Virus record (IMG/VR): IMGVR_UViG_3300037225_001477 | Location: 45,502 to 109,501 of that record | Strand: one strand, 5' to 3' | DNA length: 64,000 nt | Origin: a virus | Part shown: piece by piece, positions 20,139-29,177 of the stretch | How positions within the stretch are numbered: position 1 is the stretch's first letter | Layout: every line of letters begins with the position of its first letter | Program-made: the position numbers and the translations under genes | Notes under the pieces: model-generated | What the model saw: only the letters and a program-made list of their open reading frames with translations | Told to the model about the DNA's origin: nothing | Databases searched by the model: none

Positions 20139-20603
20139 TCAACCTCCATAAGGTGTTCCAATCAATTTTTCCATAACCCTATTTAATGCTACCTGAGCCT
20201 CTTCTTCTGTAATAGGACGATACTTATAATCTTCCATTTCCATAAACATCCCTATATCCTTTAAATGTAATTCTATAGAACTCTCGTTCTCATTCTCATA
20301 GAAAGTGAGAACTCTATATTGACCATAACCCCAACCCCCTTCACTAACAATATAATCTTTTATTATATCATATTGATCCCAAGTATCATCAGAGCTATAA
20401 CTATTACTATACTTATAGCACTTGCCTATATTAGCTTTTCTCTTCTTATCTAAAAATACTCTTTCCAATACTTCTTCCGCCTTATTTATTAATTCTCTCT
20501 CTTTTCCTAGCGAAGACTCATGTTCTTTGATATACTTCTCCAATGATGTTTTAGAGAGTTTCTGTATGTTTGTAGGTGTAGTAGGTAAATCATTCGCTTT
20601 CAT
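20139..20603 (-). CDS. Hypothetical protein
   Basis: 154 residues, ATG 20603 behind TAGGAG. N-terminal coiled-coil-like helix (residues ~20-55), then a beta-rich domain (GGWGYGQYRVLTFYE...). No family recognised. Confidence 0.5.
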   Translation of the reverse strand: MKANDLPTTPTNIQKLSKTSLEKYIKEHESSLGKERELINKAEEVLERVFLDKKRKANIGKCYKYSNSYSSDDTWDQYDIIKDYIVSEGGWGYGQYRVLTFYENENESSIELHLKDIGMFMEMEDYKYRPITEEEAQVALNRVMEKLIGTPYGG

Positions 20604-20611
20604 ATTTACTC

Positions 20612-21127
20612 CTAAGGATATACAATCCTATTTACGGCTGCTGTATGCTCCAATAAATCACCATACTCATGAGGAATTGCCCCCCACATTAATGTAGCTA
20701 ACGTAGTACCATCTTCAATCAATGCTTTATACTCCACGTTTAGAATACCACAGAAAGGATTGAAATTTAATGTCAGATGCATACCAGCATCAATTAGCCG
20801 ATATTGCTGAAGATAATGAAATACAGGCTCCTGCCACTTGAAAGGAAGAGCATCGGTGAACTCTACTTTATACGCTCCTGGTTCTAAATTATACATATAT
20901 TCACCTGAAGGTAGCTGAACTTTATTTACTGCTCCTAATATATTGTTATTAGGCATTGCCTTTACAAAGATTAAGGATTGCCCTCCCATCCGAATATATC
21001 GCTGTGCTTTCAAATCAAACCCTGTATACTCTAACACTTTCTTCTCCTTTTTTATTGCCATCTTCATTAAAGCAGCATTATATTTAATTCTCTCTTCTTT
21101 AGTAAATTCACGAAAATAACTACTCAT
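20612..21127 (-). CDS. Hypothetical protein
   Basis: 171 residues, ATG 21127. Basic N-terminal helix followed by a beta-rich domain (GGQSLIFVKAM, PSGEYMYNLEPGAYKVEF). No recognised family. Seven bases downstream of the HU-like gene, likely same transcript. Confidence 0.5.
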   Translation of the reverse strand: MSSYFREFTKEERIKYNAALMKMAIKKEKKVLEYTGFDLKAQRYIRMGGQSLIFVKAMPNNNILGAVNKVQLPSGEYMYNLEPGAYKVEFTDALPFKWQEPVFHYLQQYRLIDAGMHLTLNFNPFCGILNVEYKALIEDGTTLATLMWGAIPHEYGDLLEHTAAVNRIVYP

Positions 21128-21134
21128 TTTCCTT

Positions 21135-21497
21135 TTATTCCTCTAGTTTTTTTTGCGCTGCTGCTCTTATCTTCTTTTCCGATATCTGCCAAATTATATC
21201 TCCCTTACCATCATGAGCATCACCTACAAGTCTAATGAATAAATTAGATGGTGTCAAGAGGGGTGTGAACTTGGCTACTTTAGCTCCCGACACATAATCA
21301 TCACCTTCATAGTCTATATGTAGGGTACCAATAAAAGGAATATGAATATCTTCTCCTGCAAGTAAAGATTCAATCTGACGTAAAAATGCTGATTCCAATA
21401 CATTCCTAACTGTTAATAGTTTATAGGTTGATATGGCTGAAATCTCATTCATAAGTGAGGTTTCATATTCATTTATTTTTAGGTTATTATTGCTCAT
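21135..21497 (-). CDS. Possible HU/IHF-like DNA-binding protein
   Basis: 120 residues, ATG 21497, overlapping the upstream stop codon. An N-terminal helical pair (VRNVLESAFLRQIESLLAG) leads to a beta-strand IPFIGTLHIDY, an exposed arm and a return strand AKFTPLLTPSNLFIRLV. That is the order helix-helix-beta-arm-beta typical of HU/IHF proteins, including the P-S near the end. The arm lacks the usual Arg-rich tip, so the call is tentative. Confidence 0.4.
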   Translation of the reverse strand: MSNNNLKINEYETSLMNEISAISTYKLLTVRNVLESAFLRQIESLLAGEDIHIPFIGTLHIDYEGDDYVSGAKVAKFTPLLTPSNLFIRLVGDAHDGKGDIIWQISEKKIRAAAQKKLEE

Positions 21498-22864
21498 TAT
21501 TTTTCTCCTTGATATAATTGTCCCATTGCTTTCTTCATCTCCTTTATAGATGCTATTTTATAGAAACTAGTAGGAGGTCGGAACTGTACCATAGTACTAT
21601 GAGTAAGAAAATCTGTAATCTTAACAGCATGGAATAAAGGTAATTCTACCTTTGCCGCTACATCTTCTCGATTTAACATTTTACCCTTCTCGTCGAAGAG
21701 ATTATCAATAAAAGCATCAATCAACTTATCCCTATCAATAACCTTACGAATTAAAGGAGGTACTACTTCAGGGGGAGGCTCTATTACACCTACAGGAAAT
21801 CCCTCTGAAACTTCATGAAATTCTTTCTTAGGTTCAGGTGGATTCAATTTAATAAACTCGTTTACTTCTTCTTGCATACCCTCAAATTCAGGTTTTATAT
21901 ATACAGCCCCCTCCTTCTCCTTATCAAAAGCCTCTTTTATTTCCCCTGGCTTTAACTTCCTGTATTCTTTTTCTTGTATGCCCTGTTCAAGCTTAGTTGT
22001 AATAGATTTTTCTTCTTCATCTTCTTTATCCATAGTGTTAAAATGTGGAGAGGTAATGAACAGACCTACCTCAATCATAATGGCGAGCAAATAGAGTAAT
22101 ATAAACATAACAGTTCTATCAGACATACCTAAAGAGTCTCCCATCAACTGATACATTGTGCGACCTTTGGTGCTATTAATTTTTATGTCCCCTAATCTCA
22201 GGTTCTGTAAAGTCTCATTATTTGTTTGTTTCAAGTCTAATTGCTTTTGTATATCATCATTGTTCTTGTCTATTCTTTTTTGATAAGCATCATATTTCTT
22301 TTGAAAATCTGTATCATTTTGTGAGTCCAATAGTCCTTGATTTTTAGCATAGTCAATATTCAGTTTTTTATCTTGGAGTATTCTATCATCTATAGCCTTC
22401 AATTTCTCAGTGTAAATATTTTGGGAATCAGTAGTCACTACTGATATTTTGGCTTGGGTAGTTAAATATACTGATTGTGCTATGTAACCATACGAGGCAG
22501 ATATAGATAGGAAAGCAGCAAAAAGATAAATAATAAATCGAGTTTTACCTTGTCGTCTATGCCTTAAATAAGATTCAACAGTTTTAAGGAGTTTACCATC
22601 CTTTATTTTTTTTAAGTTTTGTGACTTGAACATACCCTTGATAAATTCATCAATATATCTAGCTTTTAATTGATCAGCTTGCCAGAATGATGTGTTATAC
22701 CAAGTTAAGCATAGTATCTTGACAGCTTCAATAACTCCTGCTACAATAAGCATTATGAGAAAAGATAATAAATCATGAGATAATCCAGTGTATAAAATTA
22801 TTCCTAATCCAGTAGAAACTATTGCTAACCCGAAGAATGCAATATATTGTAAAGTTTTGAGCAA
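21497..22864 (-). CDS. Large four-TM membrane protein with coiled-coil ectodomain
   Basis: 455 residues. The only start with a ribosome binding site (GAGG, six bases away) is TTG 22864. TM helices at about residues 5-27, 30-52, 105-125 and 250-270; between TM3 and TM4 lies a ~120-residue polar coiled coil (IDDRILQDKKLNIDYAKNQ...). The C-terminal ~180 residues are cytoplasmic with a Pro-rich linker and a helical domain. Resembles phage/ICE membrane proteins of unknown function that could tether DNA or virion components. Confidence 0.65.
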   Translation of the reverse strand: MLKTLQYIAFFGLAIVSTGLGIILYTGLSHDLLSFLIMLIVAGVIEAVKILCLTWYNTSFWQADQLKARYIDEFIKGMFKSQNLKKIKDGKLLKTVESYLRHRRQGKTRFIIYLFAAFLSISASYGYIAQSVYLTTQAKISVVTTDSQNIYTEKLKAIDDRILQDKKLNIDYAKNQGLLDSQNDTDFQKKYDAYQKRIDKNNDDIQKQLDLKQTNNETLQNLRLGDIKINSTKGRTMYQLMGDSLGMSDRTVMFILLYLLAIMIEVGLFITSPHFNTMDKEDEEEKSITTKLEQGIQEKEYRKLKPGEIKEAFDKEKEGAVYIKPEFEGMQEEVNEFIKLNPPEPKKEFHEVSEGFPVGVIEPPPEVVPPLIRKVIDRDKLIDAFIDNLFDEKGKMLNREDVAAKVELPLFHAVKITDFLTHSTMVQFRPPTSFYKIASIKEMKKAMGQLYQGEK

Positions 22865-22882
22865 AATTTACCTCTTCATTAT

Positions 22883-22911
22883 AGTATACTCTCTAAATTT
22901 AAAAATGTCAA
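22883..22911 (-). promoter_or_regulatory. sigma70-type promoter TTGACA-17-TATACT
   Basis: -35 at 22911-22906, -10 at 22888-22883, 17-bp spacer; drives the membrane protein operon leftwards from the strand-switch region. Confidence 0.85.
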
Positions 22912-23030
22912 CAGGGGTACCCCTAATATTATTCTTATTATATTTATTGTATTATATTAGTAATGTTAGCCTGGATTTCGAAGAATCAATAGCGTAGTAT
23001 TTATAGAATTATATATAGTGAAAATTATAT

Positions 23031-23897
23031 GTGGGTATTGACTTTTATCACGAAGAAGGATATACTCTACATGTGAAGATAAAACGAGTAACAACAAATA
23101 GAACTATTACAGAAGAAGAATTCTTGCGGCTAAAGAAGATAAAGCCATTTTCTACCTTTAGACAAGATAGCAAAGGTATTAATTTTGGTATGATATTTGG
23201 TATGTCTTTCAAGAAGTTTAGCTCTTCTACCCTGGAAACATCATGGTCCTATGAGCGAGTACAGGAGTTTGTAAAAGAGAGACACCTAGAAGATATAGTC
23301 AAGGAGATGCAGGAAAAATATTCAAATATTGATAGTAAGCTTTGGTCATATTATGCTGTAGCCAAATTCATTAGAGATAATTTTTTTGATACATATAAAG
23401 GTTTAATGAAACGAATAAAGAGAAATGAGGAGTTGGGGAAGACAGTCGGCTATATTCGTTCTTTCCATGGAGGAATTCGTAGAGTACCTTTATTATCTTT
23501 GGCAACGAATCCAGATACAGGTAGGTATAGGCGAGATGAAAATTTGAAAGAAGCCTCAGGGCTTGTAAATATTTGTGCTAATAGCACTATACAAACTGAT
23601 GAATCAGCAGTAGTAGCAATAGCAGCATTAAAATGGAATTCTGGAGATAATGAGTGTAAAGCCTCTGTTGAAACTATTGGTTTTGTACATGATTCTCTGG
23701 ATGCATATGTGGATAAAGATAGAATACTAGAAGTAATACCTAAATTAAAAGAAGTATTTGAGATAGAGGAAAAGTGGCAGCAGGGGGTTAAATTTTTAAT
23801 TGATATACAAATAGTAGATTTAGAAAATAAGGATCATTACTATAAAAAAGGAGTAGACTTTGAAAAGTTTTTGGAGGAGTATTCTGATACTAAATAA
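23031..23897 (+). CDS. Family A DNA polymerase, C-terminal fragment only
   Basis: 288 residues from GTG 23031; no ribosome binding site. Motif B of family A polymerases is intact (R44, K48, then NFGMIFG at 51-57, the O-helix), as are QTDESA and motif C (FVHDS, H220-D221). Motif A, the thumb and any N-terminal exonuclease are missing: family members need ~550-900 residues. In the same frame just upstream, SLDFEESIA is followed by TAG and three more stops, at about the spacing expected for motif A. Either the gene is a remnant or the N-terminal part is encoded elsewhere and joined in trans. Confidence 0.75.
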   Translation: MGIDFYHEEGYTLHVKIKRVTTNRTITEEEFLRLKKIKPFSTFRQDSKGINFGMIFGMSFKKFSSSTLETSWSYERVQEFVKERHLEDIVKEMQEKYSNIDSKLWSYYAVAKFIRDNFFDTYKGLMKRIKRNEELGKTVGYIRSFHGGIRRVPLLSLATNPDTGRYRRDENLKEASGLVNICANSTIQTDESAVVAIAALKWNSGDNECKASVETIGFVHDSLDAYVDKDRILEVIPKLKEVFEIEEKWQQGVKFLIDIQIVDLENKDHYYKKGVDFEKFLEEYSDTK

Positions 23898-23927
23898 AAA
23901 TGTATGGAATAATATATTGAGGAATTA

Positions 23928-25754
23928 ATGCCAGTAAAATTAAATGTAGTAAATAATACTATACACGCAACAATAAAAGGTGATGACTTCGCTAAACTCG
24001 TTGCCTTCTTCCACAAAGAGGGTTGCACCTATAATAAAAAAGGGCATTATTATATCATTCCAGTAAATAGATATGAAGATATCTATGAGGGCTTGACTGA
24101 GATTGCACGTTTAGATATTGATATTAATACAGAAAATGAATTATCTTTATTACCAACTAAGGTTGGAACTCAAATACAAAAATATAGAATACCCTTTTCT
24201 TTAGAGGATATTAAACTACCCCCAATTAAAGGTAAAGAGCCTTATGAGAACTATCAGTATGAGGATATACAAAAATTGATGTCTACTAATAGACATCTAC
24301 TATTCAATGAGATGGGAACAGGCAAATCCTATGAACTATTCACAGCAGCAGATTTATATTCTAAATTAAAAGGATTAAAAAAGATAGTTATATTAACCTC
24401 AAATTCAGGCACCTATAATCTTTATATTGATTTACAGAAGTTTAGTCATTTCACCCAAGAGCAGATAGAGATAGGGGGAGTAAAGAATCGTAAACCCTTT
24501 GATAATGACTCCAATGTAATAATAATGAGTTATCGTTCTTTCCTTTTGGTATCTGATGAATATCAAGGTAATAAAAGTAAAATATATAAAAAGTGTCCTA
24601 TACCGATAGAGCAATGGTTGAATGAGGATAGAGGAATGCTTATATTAGATGAGTCTCATCAGTGTTCTAATCCTCAAGCTCGCCAATCCAAAGTGGTAGA
24701 TTTAATAGCTCCTTATTTCTATTATGTTTATTGTGCTACTGGAACTCCAGCCGAAAGAGAGTGGAAGTATTATTCTCAGCTAAAGCTTATGGACACTGCA
24801 TTAGTAAAGAATAAGTCCTTTACAAATTGGGCTCAGGAATATTTTGTAGTTGGAGATAAATATTCTAAATATAACGTTAAGGATATTAGGAAGGATAAAG
24901 CAGAAGAATTACAGATACTTGTAAAAAATCATTGTACTCGCAGGTTTGCTTCTGATGTATTATTATTACCTGAAAATTATATTAGACCTTATTATGTTGA
25001 ATTCAGCGATGAGCATAAAAACTTATATCAAGCTGTAGTAATGGAAACACTACAGAAAATAAAGGATACAGCGGGGGCTTTAGATGCACGTTCGGTGATT
25101 AGCTCCTTTCAAGTAGCAATGTTGGCAATAGATATGCCACAATTACTATTACGTTCAGAATTTTCCCCTGAAGTAATTAAGCTGATTGACTCATTCAAAT
25201 TTGAGAACCATAGTAAAATGGAAGCATTACTAGATTTAATAGAAAAACATAAAAAAAGTAAAATAATAATATGGACTTCGCATCCTTTAGTAGCGTCTGC
25301 TTTAGAGACTATATTGAAAAAGCAATTTCAGGTATTAGTATTGAATGGGGAATCTAAGCTTCCTCGCAAGACTACTCGTGACGAGTATAAGAAGCAGATA
25401 ATTGACAAGTTTGAGAATGAGGGGTATACTATTCTCATTGCTGGCGAACAGGTATTGAATACATCCGTATCTATAGTGAAGGCTAACGTGCAGATTTACT
25501 TTGATACTGATTTCAATTTCACTACTAAAAGCCAATCTGGATATAGAATTTATAGAATAGGACAACAACAAAACTGCTATACTTATGATTTAGTTATAGG
25601 AAAGTCTTTAGATGTAGTTAGATATAAAAATCTACAAGATAAAGATTTTATTAACAGGAATTTCTTGAATGAGAAGTATCTTGACTTGAAGCAAGTGCAA
25701 TTGATATACAATATGGAGGTAGATTATGAGGAAATATGTATTGATAATCAATAG
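23928..25754 (+). CDS. SNF2-type SF2 helicase/translocase
   Basis: 608 residues, ATG 23928 behind GAGG. N-terminal ~110 residues unassigned; Walker A MGTGKS at 129-134, DESH at 241-244, motif III TGTP at 271-274, and a C-terminal RecA-like lobe ending with the SNF2-type motif VI (GYRIYRIGQQQ). The RIGQ sequence is characteristic of Swi2/Snf2 proteins. In T4-like phages comparable proteins (UvsW-type) remodel replication forks. It lies in the replication operon behind the polymerase fragment. Confidence 0.85.
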   Translation: MPVKLNVVNNTIHATIKGDDFAKLVAFFHKEGCTYNKKGHYYIIPVNRYEDIYEGLTEIARLDIDINTENELSLLPTKVGTQIQKYRIPFSLEDIKLPPIKGKEPYENYQYEDIQKLMSTNRHLLFNEMGTGKSYELFTAADLYSKLKGLKKIVILTSNSGTYNLYIDLQKFSHFTQEQIEIGGVKNRKPFDNDSNVIIMSYRSFLLVSDEYQGNKSKIYKKCPIPIEQWLNEDRGMLILDESHQCSNPQARQSKVVDLIAPYFYYVYCATGTPAEREWKYYSQLKLMDTALVKNKSFTNWAQEYFVVGDKYSKYNVKDIRKDKAEELQILVKNHCTRRFASDVLLLPENYIRPYYVEFSDEHKNLYQAVVMETLQKIKDTAGALDARSVISSFQVAMLAIDMPQLLLRSEFSPEVIKLIDSFKFENHSKMEALLDLIEKHKKSKIIIWTSHPLVASALETILKKQFQVLVLNGESKLPRKTTRDEYKKQIIDKFENEGYTILIAGEQVLNTSVSIVKANVQIYFDTDFNFTTKSQSGYRIYRIGQQQNCYTYDLVIGKSLDVVRYKNLQDKDFINRNFLNEKYLDLKQVQLIYNMEVDYEEICIDNQ

Positions 25755-25944
25755 TGAGAATGAAGCATGGTGTAATAACGTAATACAGTTTGAAGCTATG
25801 AATATGATTGAAGCTAAAATACTAGCAAGGAAAGCAATTGAAAAAGAAAAGGAATACGTGGAAAAAAAGAATATGGTGGATGCTTCAGAGGAACTTGACT
25901 TCTATGGTTCCATTTATGAATATATAGATGAGGGGCGTATATGA
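25726..25944 (+). CDS. Small hypothetical protein
   Basis: 72 residues, ATG 25726 behind GGAGG, overlapping the helicase gene by 29 bp. Acidic, helical; no recognised motif. Pattern EAKILARKAIEKEKEYVE is common among small phage proteins of unknown function. Confidence 0.6.
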   Translation: MRKYVLIINSENEAWCNNVIQFEAMNMIEAKILARKAIEKEKEYVEKKNMVDASEELDFYGSIYEYIDEGRI

Positions 25945-26171
25945 AGTGTATGGACTTCTCATGTGCTTTAAAAGTATTGAAATTAGGAAAATCAATTCAA
26001 AGGGAGTCTCATCAAGACGTTTTTTATTACCTCAAAAATAATAGTATTTATATCCATTTAGTAGAAGATAAGATAGATATACATATAGAAGATTATAAAG
26101 CCCTTCTAAATTCTCAAGACATTCTTGCCACTGACTGGACTGTGGTAGTTGACAATCCTCCTCTAATATAG
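25941..26171 (+). CDS. DUF2829/Tad2-like protein
   Basis: 76 residues, ATG 25941 (4-bp overlap with the upstream gene). MDFSCALKVLKLGKSIQRES at the start and DILATDWTVV at the end match the short DUF2829 family (F-x-x-AL-x-x-L-x-x-G, ... DILA-x-DW). One branch of this family, Tad2, blocks Thoeris immunity by binding its signalling molecule. The usual Trp after the N-terminal Arg (RxxW) is replaced, so anti-Thoeris function is uncertain. Confidence 0.55.
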   Translation: MKCMDFSCALKVLKLGKSIQRESHQDVFYYLKNNSIYIHLVEDKIDIHIEDYKALLNSQDILATDWTVVVDNPPLI

Positions 26172-26193
26172 TATAGTTGAAAAGAGGCTATAT

Positions 26194-26985
26194 ATGAATG
26201 AACTTCCTCTGATACGATATGTACAATGCAATAAGTGTAAATCAAAGTCTGGTCCTATGGAACAACCAGGATTTTACTATGTAGATAATGGAGCATATGT
26301 AGCAGTGCAAGAATGTGATTGTCATAAGGAATGGATAAAACAAAGTAAATTACTTATTCAAGCTAATAAGAATAATATATGGATAGATGAGAACTCTCTT
26401 AAATATAATTTAGTGAGTTCTTATATAGGCACTAAAAGTTATAAAGAAATAATTAAAATTCTAAACTTTCTACAGGAGTATGATACAGACATTTTACTCC
26501 ATAATATATGTATGTATATATATGGCATTGACCAGACTCAAAAAACTACAGTAGCACAAGCAGTAGGGCTACACTTTTTTCGTAAGGGATATAGTGCTCT
26601 TTATACTCCAATGAAAGAGTTCTCTTCGATGGTATGTAAGCCCTTTCCTAGAGATGAAGAGGCAGAAAAGATTTCTGAATATATGAAAAGAGCCCAGGCT
26701 ACTCTTTTGATAATAGATGATGCCTTTGATAAGAATGCTTCTCCCGTTTATGATAGTGGCACTCAGTCCCCTTATATCGAGGCTTTCCTACGAGAGAGGA
26801 TTGACAATAAGGGAAAAGGCGTGCTATTCGTATCTAGGGTGAAACCAGAGGAGATTAAAAAAAATGGGTATTCAGATTCTTTACAATCCTTTGTAGTGAA
26901 CCATACGTCTAAAAAAAAGACAACATTAAAGTTTGAAGATGTTATAGATGATGTAGAGATACATAATATCTTTAAGGATAAATAA
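26194..26985 (+). CDS. DnaC/IstB-type helicase loader ATPase
   Basis: 263 residues, ATG 26194 behind AGAGG. N-terminal zinc site (C12, C15, C41, C43), then an AAA+ core with a degenerate Walker A (GIDQTQKTT, 111-119) and Walker B LLIIDDAF (171-178). Order and length match phage helicase loaders, and the replicative helicase follows immediately (ATG overlapping the stop). The unusual P-loop, with Gln in place of the second Gly, may lower ATPase activity. Confidence 0.75.
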   Translation: MNELPLIRYVQCNKCKSKSGPMEQPGFYYVDNGAYVAVQECDCHKEWIKQSKLLIQANKNNIWIDENSLKYNLVSSYIGTKSYKEIIKILNFLQEYDTDILLHNICMYIYGIDQTQKTTVAQAVGLHFFRKGYSALYTPMKEFSSMVCKPFPRDEEAEKISEYMKRAQATLLIIDDAFDKNASPVYDSGTQSPYIEAFLRERIDNKGKGVLFVSRVKPEEIKKNGYSDSLQSFVVNHTSKKKTTLKFEDVIDDVEIHNIFKDK

Positions 26986-28385
26986 TGGAAGAACGAACTA
27001 ACGAAAATTTTGTGCTAATGGCACAAATGCAAGTATTGAAAATATTAATTGAAAACCCCGATGTTAGTATAAAGGATATCACTTCTGATTCTTTCCATAA
27101 TCCTAAATTCAAAGCATATTATACTGCTTTACAAAATTTAAGAGAAACAGGAGAGGAAGTGAATGAAACCTCATTATTTAGAGAAGCCAATAGACTAGAA
27201 AATAATGTTGATATTGCTACTAATAAAAATCTTTTTTCTTTACAGGTAGATATATCCAACCTTGCCGGTGCTCTTGATTCCTTGAAGGATTCAATAGCAA
27301 AGCATAAGATAAATAAAACCATAGAAAAGATACAAGAACTTACAACTTCACATGATCCTTTAGATACATTGAAAGTATCTTCATTAGAGTACTCAATTCA
27401 AGAAACCTTAGCCACTGCTTATAAACAAGTTGTAAGTAAAGATTTTGAAATGCTCCTTGATAATTATACTGATGAACTACGGGAAAGAAAAAAAGGTTTA
27501 CACTTTCCTTTCTGTGAAAATTTCTTGGATCAAAATCTAACTAAAAAAGCAGCTCCTGGACAGATTATATTAATTGCTGGTGCTACTGGGACAGGTAAAT
27601 CAATATATGGATTATATGAAATGTCTAACCTAGTGGATTCTAATGTTCCATGTCTTTACTTTTCTCCTGAAATGGATGAAATTAGTACTATGGATAGGTG
27701 GATGGCAATGAGAAGTAATATACCCATTGATCAATGGTATTCAACTGGACCCACAATGGATTCATTGATTGAGATAGTACAGAAAGAAAAAGAAAAACTA
27801 AAGGATAAGGCATTTAAATTCATTGATGAACCAGATATTACATTAGATCAAATAAGGCATCATATACGAGAATTTAAACTTACTTATAAAGTACAATATC
27901 TTATTGTATTTGTAGATTTGATAACGCAAGTGAGAGAGTTTATGGATATGGCAGGAAATAAAAATTCATCTTTACCTACCATCATGGAGAAAGCAATAAA
28001 TAAAACGAATGCTATTGCCAAAAAGGAGAATGTATGTATTATTGCCATAACCCAGATGAATAGAGAAGCAGATTCGGCTAAAGTTTTAACTGTTCAAGAC
28101 CTGAAGAAATTACGTCCTACTAGAAATAATATTAAAAATTCTTCTGCTTTAGCTGAACGTTCTAGAACGGTATTAGCAGTTTTCAGAGCTAAATATTATG
28201 CTGATCAACTCCTGGCTGGTGATGCTGATGCTGCTATTCTTCCCGATGTTTTAGAAGTACAGATAATAAAGCAAAATATGGGCAGAGTTGGTGCTACAGG
28301 TAGGTATAATTTTAATGGTCCTACTTTTAGACTTAATGAATTAATAGGGGGAGGGGATATACTCGATGAAGCAAATAATGAATGA
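26985..28385 (+). CDS. Replicative DNA helicase, DnaB family
   Basis: 466 residues, ATG 26985. N-terminal helical domain (to ~150), RecA-like C-terminal domain with Walker A GATGTGKS (199-206), Walker B-type strand YLIVFVDLI, and ITQMNR, the DnaB motif H3 region; Arg-rich NRxxADSA follows. Fits the T4 gp41/DnaB length. Would unwind the fork as a hexamer together with the loader encoded upstream. Confidence 0.9.
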   Translation: MEERTNENFVLMAQMQVLKILIENPDVSIKDITSDSFHNPKFKAYYTALQNLRETGEEVNETSLFREANRLENNVDIATNKNLFSLQVDISNLAGALDSLKDSIAKHKINKTIEKIQELTTSHDPLDTLKVSSLEYSIQETLATAYKQVVSKDFEMLLDNYTDELRERKKGLHFPFCENFLDQNLTKKAAPGQIILIAGATGTGKSIYGLYEMSNLVDSNVPCLYFSPEMDEISTMDRWMAMRSNIPIDQWYSTGPTMDSLIEIVQKEKEKLKDKAFKFIDEPDITLDQIRHHIREFKLTYKVQYLIVFVDLITQVREFMDMAGNKNSSLPTIMEKAINKTNAIAKKENVCIIAITQMNREADSAKVLTVQDLKKLRPTRNNIKNSSALAERSRTVLAVFRAKYYADQLLAGDADAAILPDVLEVQIIKQNMGRVGATGRYNFNGPTFRLNELIGGGDILDEANNE

Positions 28386-28554
28386 TGATGCTTTTCATAA
28401 GGGGCATCTAAAAAAATGTGTTATATGCGGAAGAATATGCGACTCTTTATCTACAAATACTAATGATTTTCCTTTTTCTATCTCTTTTTTAGATGGTACA
28501 AAAAAATGGTTTCATGTTGGATGCTTTACTAAAGATATTAGGGAAAAGGACTAA
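28366..28554 (+). CDS. Small zinc-finger protein
   Basis: 62 residues, ATG 28366, overlapping the helicase 3' end. CVICGRIC and a later WFHVGC give a treble-clef-like Cys pattern. No function known; co-transcribed with the helicase. Confidence 0.55.
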   Translation: MKQIMNDDAFHKGHLKKCVICGRICDSLSTNTNDFPFSISFLDGTKKWFHVGCFTKDIREKD

Positions 28555-28559
28555 TTGAG
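28550..28559 (+). promoter_or_regulatory. Late-promoter-like motif ACTAATTGAG
   Basis: Overlaps the stop codon of the zinc-finger gene and precedes the small gene at 28575 with its ribosome binding site AAAGGAG. Confidence 0.3.
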
Positions 28560-28574
28560 AAAGGAGTATATCTC

Positions 28575-28730
28575 ATGGAGGATAAAATAAAAGAATTGGC
28601 TAGTCAGATACTAAACATTAGTCGAAATTACATCTTAGGTGAAGTATCTGCTGAGGTATTTGTTGCTAATGTAAATACTATAAACTTTTCACTCCATGAA
28701 GAGTTAAAAAAGAAAAAGGAACCTAAATGA
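28575..28730 (+). CDS. Small hypothetical protein
   Basis: 51 residues, ATG 28575 behind AAAGGAG at good spacing. Amphipathic helices (KELASQILNISRNYI) and a Lys-rich C-terminus. Stop codon overlaps the next ATG (AATGAATG), which supports it as a real coupled gene. Confidence 0.55.
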   Translation: MEDKIKELASQILNISRNYILGEVSAEVFVANVNTINFSLHEELKKKKEPK

Positions 28731-29122
28731 ATGTAAATGAATATTTTGATTTTAAACATTCACTCAAAGTAAATGAGGATGCTACAGAGACTCATTCTCT
28801 TGTAGATACTACAGGAATAGTAGATAATGAAGCTAAGCTTGAAAAAGCTGTAAAAAGTTTTTTAGCTTTTTTACTTCATGCTGGGTTTGATGCTGAAAAT
28901 GTATATAATTCTGTATTAGAATCAACTAAAATAATTACTGGTCACCCCGATATGGAGGATTTCGCTTTAGAGTCTGCTATTGAAGAACAAATGAATAATA
29001 AAGAAGATTTTAATAACTTTATAGAGCATATGCAAAAAACGGAGGATTTAGAGTTTTTGAGAGAAATATATAGAAGTTGGATTACAACTCATACAAAACT
29101 AAAGGTAGAAGAATCTGATTGA
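28727..29122 (+). CDS. Hypothetical acidic protein
   Basis: 131 residues, ATG 28727. Mostly helical and acidic; no recognised motif. Ends just at the -35 box of the promoter for the lytic transglycosylase. Confidence 0.55.
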   Translation: MNVNEYFDFKHSLKVNEDATETHSLVDTTGIVDNEAKLEKAVKSFLAFLLHAGFDAENVYNSVLESTKIITGHPDMEDFALESAIEEQMNNKEDFNNFIEHMQKTEDLEFLREIYRSWITTHTKLKVEESD

Positions 29123-29147
29123 CAGGACTAATTTATAATGGTATATT
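29119..29147 (+). promoter_or_regulatory. sigma70-type promoter TTGACA-17-TATATT
   Basis: -35 29119-29124, -10 29142-29147, 17-bp spacer; starts the transglycosylase transcript. The spacer also contains ACTAATTTATA. Confidence 0.75.
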
Positions 29148-29177
29148 CAATACTATCATTAGTATGGGAGTTTAATC

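Noticed and set aside
22968-23030. Reassignment of TAG (or TGA) as a sense codon, which would extend the polymerase frame upstream
   Set aside because: TAG, TGA and TAA all occur as the final stop at tightly packed or overlapping gene ends (for example 26171, 29122, 30322). The upstream stretch also needs four stops within 17 codons to be read through, and its continuation is antisense to the membrane protein gene.
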